Shown here piece by piece: positions 14,813-23,788 of a stretch of 64,000 nucleotides of DNA; position 1 is the first letter of the stretch; every line of letters starts with the position of its first letter. The position numbers and the translations under genes were made by a program. This DNA comes from Ancylobacter polymorphus (GTDB lineage Bacteria > Pseudomonadota > Alphaproteobacteria > Rhizobiales > Xanthobacteraceae), in the NCBI RefSeq assembly GCF_022836935.1, contig NZ_CP083239.1, positions 2,122,001-2,186,000 on the forward strand. Reading direction: 5' to 3'. The notes beneath the pieces were generated by a model, which made no database searches, was not told the DNA's origin, and saw only the letters and a list, made by a program, of their open reading frames with translations.

Positions 14813-15466
14813 ATGGCGAAGCGGGGCAGGCCGAGGAAGGCGGGTAAACGGACGGCATCGGGCCAGCTGTCGCGTTCCACCATCGCGGTGCTGGAGCGGG
14901 GCGAGCGCGAGGCGGTGATGGCGCAGCCGCACCGTGCCAGCCTGCCGGAAGAGCTGCGCATGGACCAGCGGGCCGAAAGCGTGATCGGCCGCATGTTCCT
15001 GACCGGGGCCATCAGCGAGGCGCAGTATTGGGCGGCGGATCGCTGGCGGGCGCTGGTGGCGCAGTTCCATGTGGTGCTCGCCACGCCGATGACGACGGGC
15101 TCCATGCTTGGCCGCATGGTGGCGCCGGCAGCGGGACAGGAGGAGGCTTCCGGCACCGATGAGCGGCGGGAGACGGAAGAGGAGATGCGCGAGCGCGTGC
15201 TGACGCAGCACAAGGCGGCGATGGGCGAGATACGCGCGCTCGACTCGGCGCCCCTCATCTTCCGGGCGATGGAGGCAGTTATCCTCAGGGATTGTGCGTG
15301 CTCCAAGAGGGAGCAGGAACACCTGCAGCGCGGGCTCGACGCGCTGGCGTGGCTGTGGAAGCTGAGCGATGACAGTGGGTTACGCAAGCGCCGGGTATGG
15401 CGCCCGGAGCGTGCCGCGTGGGAGCACGAGGAGCGCGAGATCAGGATCGTTTACAGCGATGCTTGA
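14813..15466 (+). CDS. Conserved phage protein next to the packaging module
   Basis: A 217-aa protein starting MAKRGRPRKAGKRTASGQLS, with a basic N-terminus (an RGRPRK AT-hook-like patch) and a helical body. The C-terminus (CSKREQEHLQRGLDALAWLW) resembles proteins that often lie just before HNH-terS in alphaproteobacterial phages. That position and size recall late-gene antiterminators (Q-like), but no defining motif is visible. AGGAG lies before ATG 14813. Function unknown. Confidence 0.55.
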   Translation: MAKRGRPRKAGKRTASGQLSRSTIAVLERGEREAVMAQPHRASLPEELRMDQRAESVIGRMFLTGAISEAQYWAADRWRALVAQFHVVLATPMTTGSMLGRMVAPAAGQEEASGTDERRETEEEMRERVLTQHKAAMGEIRALDSAPLIFRAMEAVILRDCACSKREQEHLQRGLDALAWLWKLSDDSGLRKRRVWRPERAAWEHEEREIRIVYSDA

Positions 15467-15569
15467 CGGTTGGCAGAAGCTGTGCGCGTATTTGCGCACG
15501 AAATGAGATTGTCCAAGTTGTGCCCGGAGCGGAAACGCGGCCGGGCATTGTCGTTTCTGGGGCGTGGCG

Positions 15570-15929
15570 ATGGCGCGGCTGAAGACGCTGCCAGCCCGGC
15601 TTGCTCCCGCACCGTCTCGTCTTGCCACCCAGACGCACGCAGGCCCTGATAGAGATCGGGCCCGCAGCATCGCGGCGCCGTGGCGCGCTTGGTACAAGAC
15701 GGCCCGATGGCAGAAGCTGCGCAGGGCTGTGTTCCTGCGTGACCTGTTCACCTGCCAAATGACCGGATGCGGGAAGATCGAGGCGAACACCTCGCAGCTG
15801 GTTTGCGATCACAAGGTGCCGCATCGCGGCGATGACAGCCTGTTCTGGTGCGAAGCCAACCTGCAGACGCTGTGCAAGCCCTGCCACGACCGCGTGAAGC
15901 AGGCCGAAGAGCGCCGCATGGGGCATTGA
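15570..15929 (+). CDS. HNH endonuclease of the packaging module
   Basis: A 119-aa protein: MARLKTLPARLAPAPSRLAT..., then the family core PWRAWYKTARWQKLRRAVFL, RDLFTCQMTGCGKIEANTSQ, LVCDHKVPHRGDD, ANLQTLCKPCHDRVKQ. The DHK..HRG and N..TLC..CHD residues form the HNH site with CxxxxC/CxxC zinc ligands. Family knowledge: in HK97-type cos phages this HNH, encoded next to terS-terL, is required for cos cleavage. A GTG start 6 nt upstream is possible. Directly precedes the candidate cos region. Confidence 0.85.
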   Translation: MARLKTLPARLAPAPSRLATQTHAGPDRDRARSIAAPWRAWYKTARWQKLRRAVFLRDLFTCQMTGCGKIEANTSQLVCDHKVPHRGDDSLFWCEANLQTLCKPCHDRVKQAEERRMGH

Positions 15930-15935
15930 CGGCCC

Positions 15936-16000
15936 GGTGCGGGGAGGGGGGGGCAAAAAGTCCGGAAGGCCCCTCGCCTCCGTACCCGCGCCCCTCATGT
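15936..16000. promoter_or_regulatory. Candidate cos region between HNH and terS
   Basis: The 87-bp gap between the HNH and small terminase genes holds a run of eight G (15945-15952 area), a GGGCAAAAAGTCCGGAAGG segment and a CCTC/CCCGCGCCCC stretch. The same arrangement of a G-run, AAAAGT and C-rich stretch is usual just before terS in HNH-containing HK97-like phages and is a likely cos site. The exact nick positions cannot be told from sequence. Confidence 0.4.
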
Positions 16001-16016
16001 TCGGAGATTTTTTCCT

Positions 16017-16508
16017 GTGAGCGATGAAAATTCCGAGCCGGTGCCGCAGGTCGATCTGTTCGGCCAGCCTATCCTGCCGATCCGTGATCGGCGGGGGCGC
16101 CCGTCCTTCAAGAAAGACAAGGTAAATCAAGACTTTGTAGCCGTTCGCGTGGCGGCTGGCTGGACGCAGAAGGCTATCGCCGACGATATGGGCATCGACG
16201 AAAAGACGCTGCGCAAACATTTTTCCCGCGAGCTGGAGGTGGGGCGGCTGTCGATCGAGGGGCTGATGCTCGACGTGCTGCTCAAGCTGGTGCGCGAGGG
16301 GAAGACGGCGGCTGTCGGGCGGCTGCATGAGATGATGAAAGCCGCCGGGCCGCAGGCGCCCCGCAGCCGCGGCGCGAACCTTGATGAGGACGACGAGGCC
16401 GAAGACGACCGGCCGGTGAAGATGGGCAAGAAGGAGCAGGCACAGAGGGACGCGCAGGATATCCCGCCGGACTACGGCGATATCTTCGCGCGGATGCAGA
16501 GGCACTGA
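16017..16508 (+). CDS. terS: Terminase small subunit
   Basis: A 163-aa protein with a GTG start (GGAG 11 nt upstream). Residues about 25-70 contain a DNA-binding HTH: AVRVAAGWTQKAIADDMGID, EKTLRKHFSRELEVGRLSIE. The acidic linker and C-terminal tail (IPPDYGDIFARMQRH) fit small terminases, which bind the packaging site and recruit the large subunit. Overlaps terL by one base (TGATG), the usual terS-terL coupling. Confidence 0.8.
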   Translation: MSDENSEPVPQVDLFGQPILPIRDRRGRPSFKKDKVNQDFVAVRVAAGWTQKAIADDMGIDEKTLRKHFSRELEVGRLSIEGLMLDVLLKLVREGKTAAVGRLHEMMKAAGPQAPRSRGANLDEDDEAEDDRPVKMGKKEQAQRDAQDIPPDYGDIFARMQRH

Positions 16509-18223
16509 TGTCCGTCTCCTTCGCCTGTCCCGACTGGTTCGCCAAGCTCCAGGCCGGACAAAGCCCGATCCCGGCGTTGCCGCTTGACGACGTGCTGGCC
16601 GACTGCGCCGTCGCGCTCTTCAACAAGCTGCGCGTTCCCGACATCGCCGGCATGCCGACCATGGGTGAGGTTGCCGGCGAGTGGATGCGCGACATTGTGC
16701 GTGTTGCGTTCGGTTCGATCGAGCCGACGACGGGGCGCCGCTTCGTCGGTGAAATCCTAAACTTGGTCCCCAAAAAAAATGGGAAGACGACCAATGCTGC
16801 CGCGCTCGGCCTGATTGCCCTGATGATGAACCGGCGCCCGAATGTCGACGGCATCATCGTCGGGCCGACGCAGGAGGTAGCCGACAAGTGCTTCGCCCAG
16901 GCAGCGGCGATGATCGCGGCTGACCCCTACCTGTCGCGGCGCTTCAAGGTGAAGGAGCACATCAAGACGATCATCGATCTGCACGTGGACCCGGTCACCG
17001 GCGTGCAGATGAATGCGAAGCTCAAGATCAAGAGCTTCGATCCGAAGGTGGTCACGGGGTCGATCCCCGCCTTTGCGATCCTCGATGAACTGCACGTCAT
17101 GGCGCACGCCAAATATGCGAGCCGCGTCATCGGACAGATCCGGGGTGGCATGGTGACGAATGAGGAGAGCCTGCTCATCATCATCACCACGCAGTCCGAG
17201 GTGGAGCCGTTCGGGGTTTTCAAGGAAGAGCTCGACTATGCGCGCGGTGTGCGTGACGGACGCATCACCGAAGGCGTGCGTATGCTGCCGATCCTCTATG
17301 AATTCCCTGAAGCGATGCAGATCGCCGAAGACAAGCCGTGGAAGAACCCGAAGAACTGGCCGGCGGTGCTGCCGAACCTTGGGCGCTCCATCACCATTGA
17401 TCGCCTGACAGCGGAATGGCGGACGGCGCAGGACAAGGGCGACGGCGCGGCACGCGAATGGGCGTCGCAACATCTTAATATCCAGATCGGCCAGGCGCTG
17501 CATCACGGGCGTTGGATCGGGGTCGATTTCTGGCCGGCGGCGGCGGATCGGCGCATCACGCTCGACTATCTGATCGCTCATTCGGACGTGATCACGTTCG
17601 GCGGCGATGTCGGCGGGCTCAAGGATCTCTGGGGCCTTGCCGCTCTGGGGCGGCACAAGGTCACTCGGCATTGGATGCTGTGGGTCAAGGCGTGGGCGCA
17701 GAAGGTGGTGCTTGAGCGTCACCCCGAAATCGCCGAGCGGCTGCGCGACTATGAGAAGGATGGCGATCTCGTCATTTGCGAGCACGTCACGCAGGACGCT
17801 GAGGAGGCCGCTGCCATCATCGTGAAGGTTCGCGAGGAGGGCCTGCTGCCAGCGACCGGAGGCGTCGGGCTCGACGCTGCGGGCGTGACCGGCCTGCTGG
17901 AAGAGCTTGCGTCGCATGGCATCACCGAGCCCTGCGTGGCGGCGGTCAACCAAGGTTACAAGCTGTCATCGTCCATTTTCGGTGCGGAGCGCAAGCTCGC
18001 CGACGGCACACTGAGGCACTGCGGATCGGCCATGCTCAACTGGACATGCGGGAATCTGCTTGCGGAGGAGCGCGGCCAGAATGTGTACATGCACAAGCGC
18101 GCCGACGCCGAAAAGATCGACCCGATGATGGCCGCGTTCAACGCCATTGAGATGATGAGCCGCAACCCCGTCGCCCATAATCCCCGCTCGGTCTACGAGA
18201 CCCGCGGCGTGCTCTACGTGTGA
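16508..18223 (+). CDS. terL: Terminase large subunit (HK97/Terminase_1 type)
   Basis: A 571-aa protein. ATPase: Walker A-like VPKKNGKTT (residues 87-95) and Walker B AILDELH (DE at 193-194). The C-terminal half has the RNase H-like nuclease layout with acidic residues in TFGGDVGGLKD and later VGLDAAGV. The length is normal for this family. It packages DNA into the prohead using ATP and cuts at cos together with the HNH protein. An A-run at about 16773-16780 does not disturb the frame. Confidence 0.92.
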   Translation: MSVSFACPDWFAKLQAGQSPIPALPLDDVLADCAVALFNKLRVPDIAGMPTMGEVAGEWMRDIVRVAFGSIEPTTGRRFVGEILNLVPKKNGKTTNAAALGLIALMMNRRPNVDGIIVGPTQEVADKCFAQAAAMIAADPYLSRRFKVKEHIKTIIDLHVDPVTGVQMNAKLKIKSFDPKVVTGSIPAFAILDELHVMAHAKYASRVIGQIRGGMVTNEESLLIIITTQSEVEPFGVFKEELDYARGVRDGRITEGVRMLPILYEFPEAMQIAEDKPWKNPKNWPAVLPNLGRSITIDRLTAEWRTAQDKGDGAAREWASQHLNIQIGQALHHGRWIGVDFWPAAADRRITLDYLIAHSDVITFGGDVGGLKDLWGLAALGRHKVTRHWMLWVKAWAQKVVLERHPEIAERLRDYEKDGDLVICEHVTQDAEEAAAIIVKVREEGLLPATGGVGLDAAGVTGLLEELASHGITEPCVAAVNQGYKLSSSIFGAERKLADGTLRHCGSAMLNWTCGNLLAEERGQNVYMHKRADAEKIDPMMAAFNAIEMMSRNPVAHNPRSVYETRGVLYV

Positions 18224-18229
18224 GGCATC

Positions 18230-19525
18230 ATGAGCGTTCGGGATTGGCTGCGCGGCATGCTGGGTGCCGGGCCGGCATCCGTGCGCGCGAGCGCTGGCGA
18301 TGGCGGTGTCGCCCTCGACATCAACGACCCGAACTTCGCCGCCCATCTGAGGGGCGGCGCGGAGACGCAGAGCGGCGTGGTGATGACGCCGGACGCGGCG
18401 TTGCGGGTGTCGGCGGCTTTCCGGTGTATCGACCTGATCGCCTCCGCCGTCGGGCGCCTGCCACTCCAGCTTGTGCGGGTGCTGTCCGATGGCACCCGAA
18501 CGATTGAGGCCGATCACCCGCTCTATTGGGTGTTGATGCACGAACCCAATGGCTGGCAGACGCCGTTCGATTTCAAGGCGATGATGCAGGCGCGGGCGCT
18601 CCTGCATGAAAATGCCTTCGCTTTGGCCGTGTGGTCGATGGGGCGGGTGATCCGGTTCCTCCCGCTCGATCCGCACCGTGTGAGGGTGGAGCAGCTGCCG
18701 GACTATAGCGTCCTCTATCACTACAGCCGCCCCAGTGGCGGCGTGGCCGTCTTCACGCCGCAGGAGATCCTGCATCTGCGCGGGCCGTCGGTGGACGGGC
18801 TGAACGGCCTGTCACGTACGCGCTACGCCAGGGAAGCGCTGGGCCTGGCGCTGAAGGCGGAGCAGGCAGCGGCGAACCTGTTCAAGAATGGGCAGATCAC
18901 GCCCGGCACGCTGGAATTTCCGCAGCAGCTGTCACCGGAGGCCTATCAGCGTCTGCAGGAAAGCATGCAGTCGCGCCGCGCCGGCGGGGAGAACGCGGGC
19001 CGCCACATGATTCTGGAAGAGGGCGGTAAGATGGGCAACACGTCCGCCTCGGCCGTCGATAACCAGCACCTCGAAATGCGGCAGTACCAGGTGGAGGAAG
19101 TGGCGCGGGCCTTCGGCGTGCCGCGCCCGCTGCTGATGGTCGACGAAACGTCGTGGGGCTCCGGCATCGAACAGCTGGCCACCATGTTCGTGCGCTTCGG
19201 CCTCGCGCCGTGGTTCACGGTGTGGGAGGAGGCCATTGCGCGCTGCGCGCTCACCCGGGACGAACGCCGCGCCGGCTACTGCGTCGATTTCGACGAGCAG
19301 GAGCTGCTGCGCGGCTCCATGAAAGACCAGGCCGACTTCCTGTCCAAGGCGCTCGGCGCCGGCGGGCGGGGCGGCTGGCTCACGAAAAACGAAGCGCGGC
19401 GAGCGACCGGCTTCAGCCCCAAGCCTGGCGGCGATGACCTGCCGAAGGATGCCCCGGCCGGCGCTGTGCCGGCTATGCCGACCCCAGAAAAGGACCCGAG
19501 CGATGAGCCTGCGCAAGCTGCCTAA
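18230..19525 (+). CDS. Portal protein (HK97 gp3 family)
   Basis: A 431-aa protein. The typical segments of HK97-type portals are visible: SAAFRCIDLIASAVGRLPLQ, ADHPLYWVLMHEPNGWQTPF, HENAFALAVW, YHYSRPSGGVAVFTPQEILH, LRGPSVDGLNGLSRTRYARE and an AFGVPRPLLMVDETSWGSGI segment near the C-terminus. The dodecameric portal is the DNA entry and exit channel and the terminase docking site. The C-terminus overlaps the protease gene by 23 bp. Confidence 0.9.
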   Translation: MSVRDWLRGMLGAGPASVRASAGDGGVALDINDPNFAAHLRGGAETQSGVVMTPDAALRVSAAFRCIDLIASAVGRLPLQLVRVLSDGTRTIEADHPLYWVLMHEPNGWQTPFDFKAMMQARALLHENAFALAVWSMGRVIRFLPLDPHRVRVEQLPDYSVLYHYSRPSGGVAVFTPQEILHLRGPSVDGLNGLSRTRYAREALGLALKAEQAAANLFKNGQITPGTLEFPQQLSPEAYQRLQESMQSRRAGGENAGRHMILEEGGKMGNTSASAVDNQHLEMRQYQVEEVARAFGVPRPLLMVDETSWGSGIEQLATMFVRFGLAPWFTVWEEAIARCALTRDERRAGYCVDFDEQELLRGSMKDQADFLSKALGAGGRGGWLTKNEARRATGFSPKPGGDDLPKDAPAGAVPAMPTPEKDPSDEPAQAA

Positions 19526-20357
19526 GGTGAGCGCTGCGGCGCTGCCGGCCTTCTATAGCTGGGATGCGCGCGCGGACGCGCTGTCGCATTGGGCGGAGCG
19601 CCCCCTTGCCGCTGCCAGTGAAGACAGCACCATCTCGATCTATGACGTGGTGGGCGAGGACTGGTGGTCGGGCGAGGGTTTCACGTCGAAGAAGATGGCG
19701 GGAATCCTGCGCAGCATCGGCGCCCGGGACGTGACGGTGAAGATCAATTCGCCGGGCGGAGACATGTTCGAGGGGCTGGCGATCTACAACCAGCTGGCCG
19801 AGCACCCGGGCAAGGTGACGGTGAAGGTGATGGGCATTGCCGCCTCCGCCGCCTCGATCATCGCCATGGCCGGCGACGAGGTGCTGATGGGCGAAGGCAC
19901 CACGATGATGATCCATCGCGCCTGGGGCGCGGTGATCGGCAACTATCACGACTTCGCCGCCGCCGCGCCCGTGTTCGACGGCTTCGACCGGAACATGGCC
20001 GCGATCTATGCCGGGCGCACGGGCAAGAGCGAGGCCGACATTATCGCCATGCTCGACGGCCCGACGCGCCGCTCGGATGGCACCTATCTGACGGCGGCCG
20101 AGGCGATCGAGCAGAAATTCGCCGATGGCACCTTCGACAGCACAGCGGAGGCCGGCGCCTCGGCGCGGGCGGAAGTGCCCGAACCCATTATCGCCCGGCG
20201 GCGCTGGGAGGCGCGTCTGGCGCATGCCGGCTTTGCCCGCAAGCAGCGGGACGAAATCTTCACTCTGGGCCAGCGCGATGCAACCCGGAACGCCACGCGC
20301 GATGCAGGCGGCTACCTCGCCGACGTTCGTCGGTTCATCGAAACCCACCGTAAATAG
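19503..20357 (+). CDS. ClpP-like head maturation protease
   Basis: A 284-aa protein with a ClpP/S14-type fold: VKINSPGGDMFEGLAIYNQL, KVMGIAASAASIIAMAGDEV (nucleophile Ser in the AASAAS segment), TTMMIHRAWG (catalytic His). Residues beyond about 190 form a helical extension (ARRRWEARLAHAGFARKQRD) likely serving as a scaffold-like part. It would trim the capsid protein during prohead maturation. The start at ATG 19503 lies inside the portal gene's end. Confidence 0.88.
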   Translation: MSLRKLPKVSAAALPAFYSWDARADALSHWAERPLAAASEDSTISIYDVVGEDWWSGEGFTSKKMAGILRSIGARDVTVKINSPGGDMFEGLAIYNQLAEHPGKVTVKVMGIAASAASIIAMAGDEVLMGEGTTMMIHRAWGAVIGNYHDFAAAAPVFDGFDRNMAAIYAGRTGKSEADIIAMLDGPTRRSDGTYLTAAEAIEQKFADGTFDSTAEAGASARAEVPEPIIARRRWEARLAHAGFARKQRDEIFTLGQRDATRNATRDAGGYLADVRRFIETHRK

Positions 20358-20368
20358 AGGAGCGCATC

Positions 20369-21760
20369 ATGCGCACTTTCGTGTTCGCGGCGCTGGCCGT
20401 CGCGGCAATCGCCTTCCTGTGCGTCGACACCCACGTGGTGGCGGCGCTTGCTCACTATTCCGGCAACCTTGCCGGCCCCGCCACCATGGCAATGTTCGCC
20501 GCGCCGTCGGCGTCGTTTCGCGGCATCCAGCGGGTGCGCGCCGAAGCCAATGATGACCCGGTGAAGGTCTTCGCCGAATTGCAGCGTACCGTCGAAGCCT
20601 TCAAGGCCGAGCAGGAAAAGGCTCTCGCGGATATCCGCAAGAAGGTCGAAGATCCGTTGCAGGCGGAGAAGGTCGAGCGCATCAACGCGGACATCTCCCG
20701 CCATACTGCCGCGCTCGATGAGATCAATGCCGCCATCGCGGCGCTGAAGCTCGGCGGCGGCGGCGGCGCCCCGAATGCCGATGTGCAGGCGCACGCCAAG
20801 GCATTCGACGGGTTCTTCCGCCGTGGCGCCGAGGCAGGGCTTCGCGATCTGGAGGTGAAGGCTGGCCTCACCAGCCAGTCCAACCCGGATGGTGGCTTCC
20901 TCGTGCCGACGCAGATGGAAGCGACTATCGACCGCGTGCTCGGCACGGTGTCGGCTCTGCGCTCGGCGGCGCGCGTCATCACCATCTCGACGGGCTCCTA
21001 CACCAAGGATGTCAATATGGGCGGCGCCGCCGCCGGCTGGGTGGGCGAGGAAGAGGCGCGCACCGAGACGGGTACGCCTTCGCTGCGCTCGCTCGAATTC
21101 CCGGTCATGGAACTCTATGCCGAGCCCTATGCCACGCAGATCATTCTCGACGATGCGCGCATCGATATCGAGCAGTGGCTGGCCGACGAGGTGTCGATCA
21201 CCTTCGCCGAGAAGGAAGGCGCTGCCTTCATCACCGGCGACGGCGTGAAGAAGCCGCGCGGCCTTCTGTCCTATGAGAAGGTGGCGAATGGCTCTTATGC
21301 ATGGGGCAAGACCGGCTACATCGCCAGCGGCCATGCCTCGGCCTTCGCGAGCACGGCGCCGGCCGATGCGCTGATTGATCTGTTCCATGCGCTGCGCGCC
21401 GGCTACCGCAACAACGCCAACTGGCTGATGTCCGACATCACCCTCGGCGCGCTGCGCAAGATGAAGGACGGCCAGGGCAATTATCTCTGGGCGCCGCCGA
21501 CCACGCCGGAAGCGCCGTCGACCATTCTCGGCAAGCCCGTCATCACCGATGACAACATGCCCTCCGTGGGAGCGGATGCCTTCCCGATCGCCTTCGGCGA
21601 TTTCCAGCGCGCCTATCTCGTGATCGACCGCGCCGGCATCCGCGTGTTGCGCAACCCCTACAAGGTCAACGGCAAGGTGGCCTTCTACACCACCAAGCGC
21701 GTCGGCGGCGGCATCCAGAACTTCGAAGCGGTCAAGCTGCTGAAGATCGCCACCAGCTGA
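20369..21760 (+). CDS. Major capsid protein, HK97 fold, with hydrophobic N-terminus
   Basis: A 463-aa protein. Residues about 60-130 are the coiled-coil delta/scaffold domain (VFAELQRTVEAFKAEQEKAL...). From about residue 165 the HK97 fold begins (GGFLVPTQMEATIDRVLGTV, MGGAAAGWVGEEEARTETGT, FIT-GDGVKKPRGLLSYEKV, NWLMSDITLGALRKMKDGQG). Unusually, the first about 30 residues look like a signal peptide (RTFVFAALAVAAIAFLCV) before the delta domain. The delta domain with its leader should be cut off by the upstream protease. The start has GAGG upstream; the internal ATGs at TMAMF (codons 50-52) would remove the hydrophobic part. Confidence 0.88.
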   Translation: MRTFVFAALAVAAIAFLCVDTHVVAALAHYSGNLAGPATMAMFAAPSASFRGIQRVRAEANDDPVKVFAELQRTVEAFKAEQEKALADIRKKVEDPLQAEKVERINADISRHTAALDEINAAIAALKLGGGGGAPNADVQAHAKAFDGFFRRGAEAGLRDLEVKAGLTSQSNPDGGFLVPTQMEATIDRVLGTVSALRSAARVITISTGSYTKDVNMGGAAAGWVGEEEARTETGTPSLRSLEFPVMELYAEPYATQIILDDARIDIEQWLADEVSITFAEKEGAAFITGDGVKKPRGLLSYEKVANGSYAWGKTGYIASGHASAFASTAPADALIDLFHALRAGYRNNANWLMSDITLGALRKMKDGQGNYLWAPPTTPEAPSTILGKPVITDDNMPSVGADAFPIAFGDFQRAYLVIDRAGIRVLRNPYKVNGKVAFYTTKRVGGGIQNFEAVKLLKIATS

Positions 21761-21852
21761 TCGCCGCCCGCCCTTCCGGCCGGCGGCGGGCTCCGCCGGC
21801 CTCGCGCCGCGCCTGTGCGGCTTTCACCTCCTCCTCGCAAAGGGTTCTCCCC

Positions 21853-22290
21853 ATGAAGGACATTCATTCCGGGCTGACCGTCGCGGTTGCCATCGGCAAC
21901 GCGACCCTGTCGGCCGACAACACGCCCGCCGCCATCGACCTGCAGGGCTATGACGCTGCCGAGATCATTCTCGACATCGGCATTGGCGGCATCAGCTTCT
22001 CGGGCACGAACAAGATCGAGTTCAAGCTGACGCATAGCGACGACGATTCGACCTATGCCGCCGTCGAGCAGAAGGATGTGCTTGGCGTCACGGTGGGGAC
22101 GGGCGGCATCATCAAGGCGCTCACCTCCGCCCATGCGGCGGCGGCGGCATATCGGGCCGGCTACAAGGGCGGCAAGCGCTACCTGAAGCTGCTCGCCGAC
22201 TTCTCCGGCACCCATGGCACGGGCACGCCGATCGGCGCGCTGGTGCTGAAGGGGCGCGGCTTCAATAAGCCCGAAGCCGACCAGGCCTGA
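21853..22290 (+). CDS. Putative head decoration or head-associated protein
   Basis: A 145-aa, beta-rich acidic protein (MKDIHSGLTVAVAIGNATLS...) placed between capsid and connector genes. Segments KIEFKLTHSDDDSTYAAVEQ and KGGKRYLKLLADFSGTHGTG are like those in small structural proteins found at this spot in alphaproteobacterial siphophages. Position suggests a decoration or stabilising protein. A GC-rich hairpin (21766-21772 with 21785-21791) lies between it and the capsid gene and may cut transcription or protect mRNA ends. Confidence 0.6.
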   Translation: MKDIHSGLTVAVAIGNATLSADNTPAAIDLQGYDAAEIILDIGIGGISFSGTNKIEFKLTHSDDDSTYAAVEQKDVLGVTVGTGGIIKALTSAHAAAAAYRAGYKGGKRYLKLLADFSGTHGTGTPIGALVLKGRGFNKPEADQA

Positions 22291-22294
22291 CGCC

Positions 22295-22846
22295 ATGCTG
22301 CCGAGGGTCGTCGTCGCGCCGCCGCCTCTCGTGACGCTGGCGGAGGCAAAGATGTATCTGCGCGTGGATTCCGCGCATGAAGACACGCTGATTACTGCCT
22401 TTCTGGCGTCGGCCTCGGCGTTCTTCGACGGCCCTCGCAGCATCGGCCGCGCCATCGGCGCGCAGACGCTTGAATTCGATCTGCCCTGCTTCCCGCAGGG
22501 CGGCATCGCGCTCCCGGCGCCCACCTTCACCTCGCTGGTGAGCATCGTCTACACGGACGCGGCGGGCACCGAGCAAACAATCGGGCCGAGTGGCGCGCGC
22601 TTCACGGATGGGCGGGGCGTTGATGGGGCGCTGCTGCCCGCTTCGGCCTGGCCTACTGATGCCGCACCCGACACGATCCGGGTTCGCTATCTCGCCGGTT
22701 GCCCGGACGAAGAGCCCTTCCTCGCCATTGCCAAGCAGGGTGTCCGGCTGCTGACGCAATACTGGTATGACAACCGCGAGGCTTTCGGCCAGTACCCCGC
22801 CGCCGCGCAGGATCTGCGGCGCCTCATACGGGTGCAGAGGTTCTGA
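22295..22846 (+). CDS. Head-tail connector protein (HK97 gp6-like)
   Basis: A 183-aa protein: VTLAEAKMYLRVDSAHEDTL, ITAFLASASAFFDG... and a C-terminal FLAIAKQGVRLLTQYWYDNR helix. The N-terminal LAEAK.YLRVD...D..I motif is the hallmark of gp6/YqbG-like connectors, which extend the portal to join head and tail. Ends in a one-base overlap with the next gene. Confidence 0.82.
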   Translation: MLPRVVVAPPPLVTLAEAKMYLRVDSAHEDTLITAFLASASAFFDGPRSIGRAIGAQTLEFDLPCFPQGGIALPAPTFTSLVSIVYTDAAGTEQTIGPSGARFTDGRGVDGALLPASAWPTDAAPDTIRVRYLAGCPDEEPFLAIAKQGVRLLTQYWYDNREAFGQYPAAAQDLRRLIRVQRF

Positions 22847-23181
22847 TGGCCGAGCCGGGCAAGATGGACCGCCGCATCACGCTCTATGAGCCGGGCGCGG
22901 AGACGGGGCGCGACGGGTTCAACGCGCCGATCCTCGCGGCGCCGACGGCGCGGGAGGTGTGGGCGGCGTATGCGCCGGCCTCCGACCGCGAGCGCATGCA
23001 GTCGGCCGAGGTGGGGGCAACGATCACCGCACGCTTCCGCATCCGCTGGAGCCCGGATGTCGCCCCGCTGTCGCCCGTGTGGTGGCTGGTGTTCGAGGGC
23101 CGGACCTTCGACATATCCGGCGTCAAGGAGATCGGTCGGCGCGACGGCATCGAGATCACCGCCTCGGCGAGGGCCGAGTGA
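22846..23181 (+). CDS. Head closure / head-tail adaptor protein
   Basis: A 111-aa protein of SPP1 gp16-like type: GKMDRRITLYEPGAETGRDG, VWAAYAPASDRERMQSAEVG, ITARFRIRWSPDVAPLS, WWLVFEGRTFDISGVKEIGR. The D.RI.l..p......G, then W A....s..E, then f.IR....i.p....v..g..y.I..v pattern is diagnostic. It closes the connector after packaging. Confidence 0.85.
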   Translation: MAEPGKMDRRITLYEPGAETGRDGFNAPILAAPTAREVWAAYAPASDRERMQSAEVGATITARFRIRWSPDVAPLSPVWWLVFEGRTFDISGVKEIGRRDGIEITASARAE

Positions 23182-23194
23182 TGGGTGCTCTCTG

Positions 23195-23788
23195 ATGGTC
23201 GGCAAGCTCAAGGTTTCCGTCGAAGGCCTGAAGGAACTCGACGCGGCGCTGGGCGAGCTGTCGAAAGCGACGGCCAAGGGCGTGATGCGGCGCGCGCTCT
23301 TGAAGGCGGCGCAGCCGATGGTGGACCGGGCGGCGGCGCTGGCGCCGAAGGACAAGGGCGACCTGTCCGCCTCGATCATCGCGGCGACGAAAAACAGCGT
23401 CGAGGGCGATGCGGGCAAGCGCGCCTTTGGCGAGACGCTGCGGGCCGGCGGCAGCAAGACCGAGGCGCGGGCGGCGCTGCGCAGCGCGCGGCGTGAGGCG
23501 GGCGCCGGGGCCTCTTTTGTTGAGGTATCCGTCGGCCCGGCCAAAGCGAAGACGAAGCGCGCGGCCATCAAGGCCGTGGTGCAGGAATTCGGCTCGGTGA
23601 AGCAGCCGCCGCACGCCTATATGCGCCCCGCCTTTGCGGCGACGCGCGACCAGGTGCTCGGCCGGATCAAGACCGAGCTTGCCAGCGAGATCGACAAGGC
23701 GGCGCGGCGGGCGGCGGCGCGGGCGCTGAAGCCGAAGCGCGCGCGGACCAAGCGCGCGCCGAAGGCCGGCAGCACGGGGGCGACGTGA
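23195..23788 (+). CDS. HK97 gp10-like tail/neck protein
   Basis: A 197-aa protein: KLKVSVEGLKELDAALGELS, KAAQPMVDRAAALAPKDKGD, LSASIIAATK..., and AVVQEFGSVKQPPHAYMRPA, AFAATRDQVLGRIKTELASE. The VEFG....PPHAYMRPAF signature is that of HK97 gp10-family proteins, which act at the head-tail joint. The very basic C-terminus (RAAARALKPKRARTKRAPK) is longer than usual. The start at ATG 23195 is one of several in phase; the upstream overlap would be unlikely. Confidence 0.85.
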   Translation: MVGKLKVSVEGLKELDAALGELSKATAKGVMRRALLKAAQPMVDRAAALAPKDKGDLSASIIAATKNSVEGDAGKRAFGETLRAGGSKTEARAALRSARREAGAGASFVEVSVGPAKAKTKRAAIKAVVQEFGSVKQPPHAYMRPAFAATRDQVLGRIKTELASEIDKAARRAAARALKPKRARTKRAPKAGSTGAT

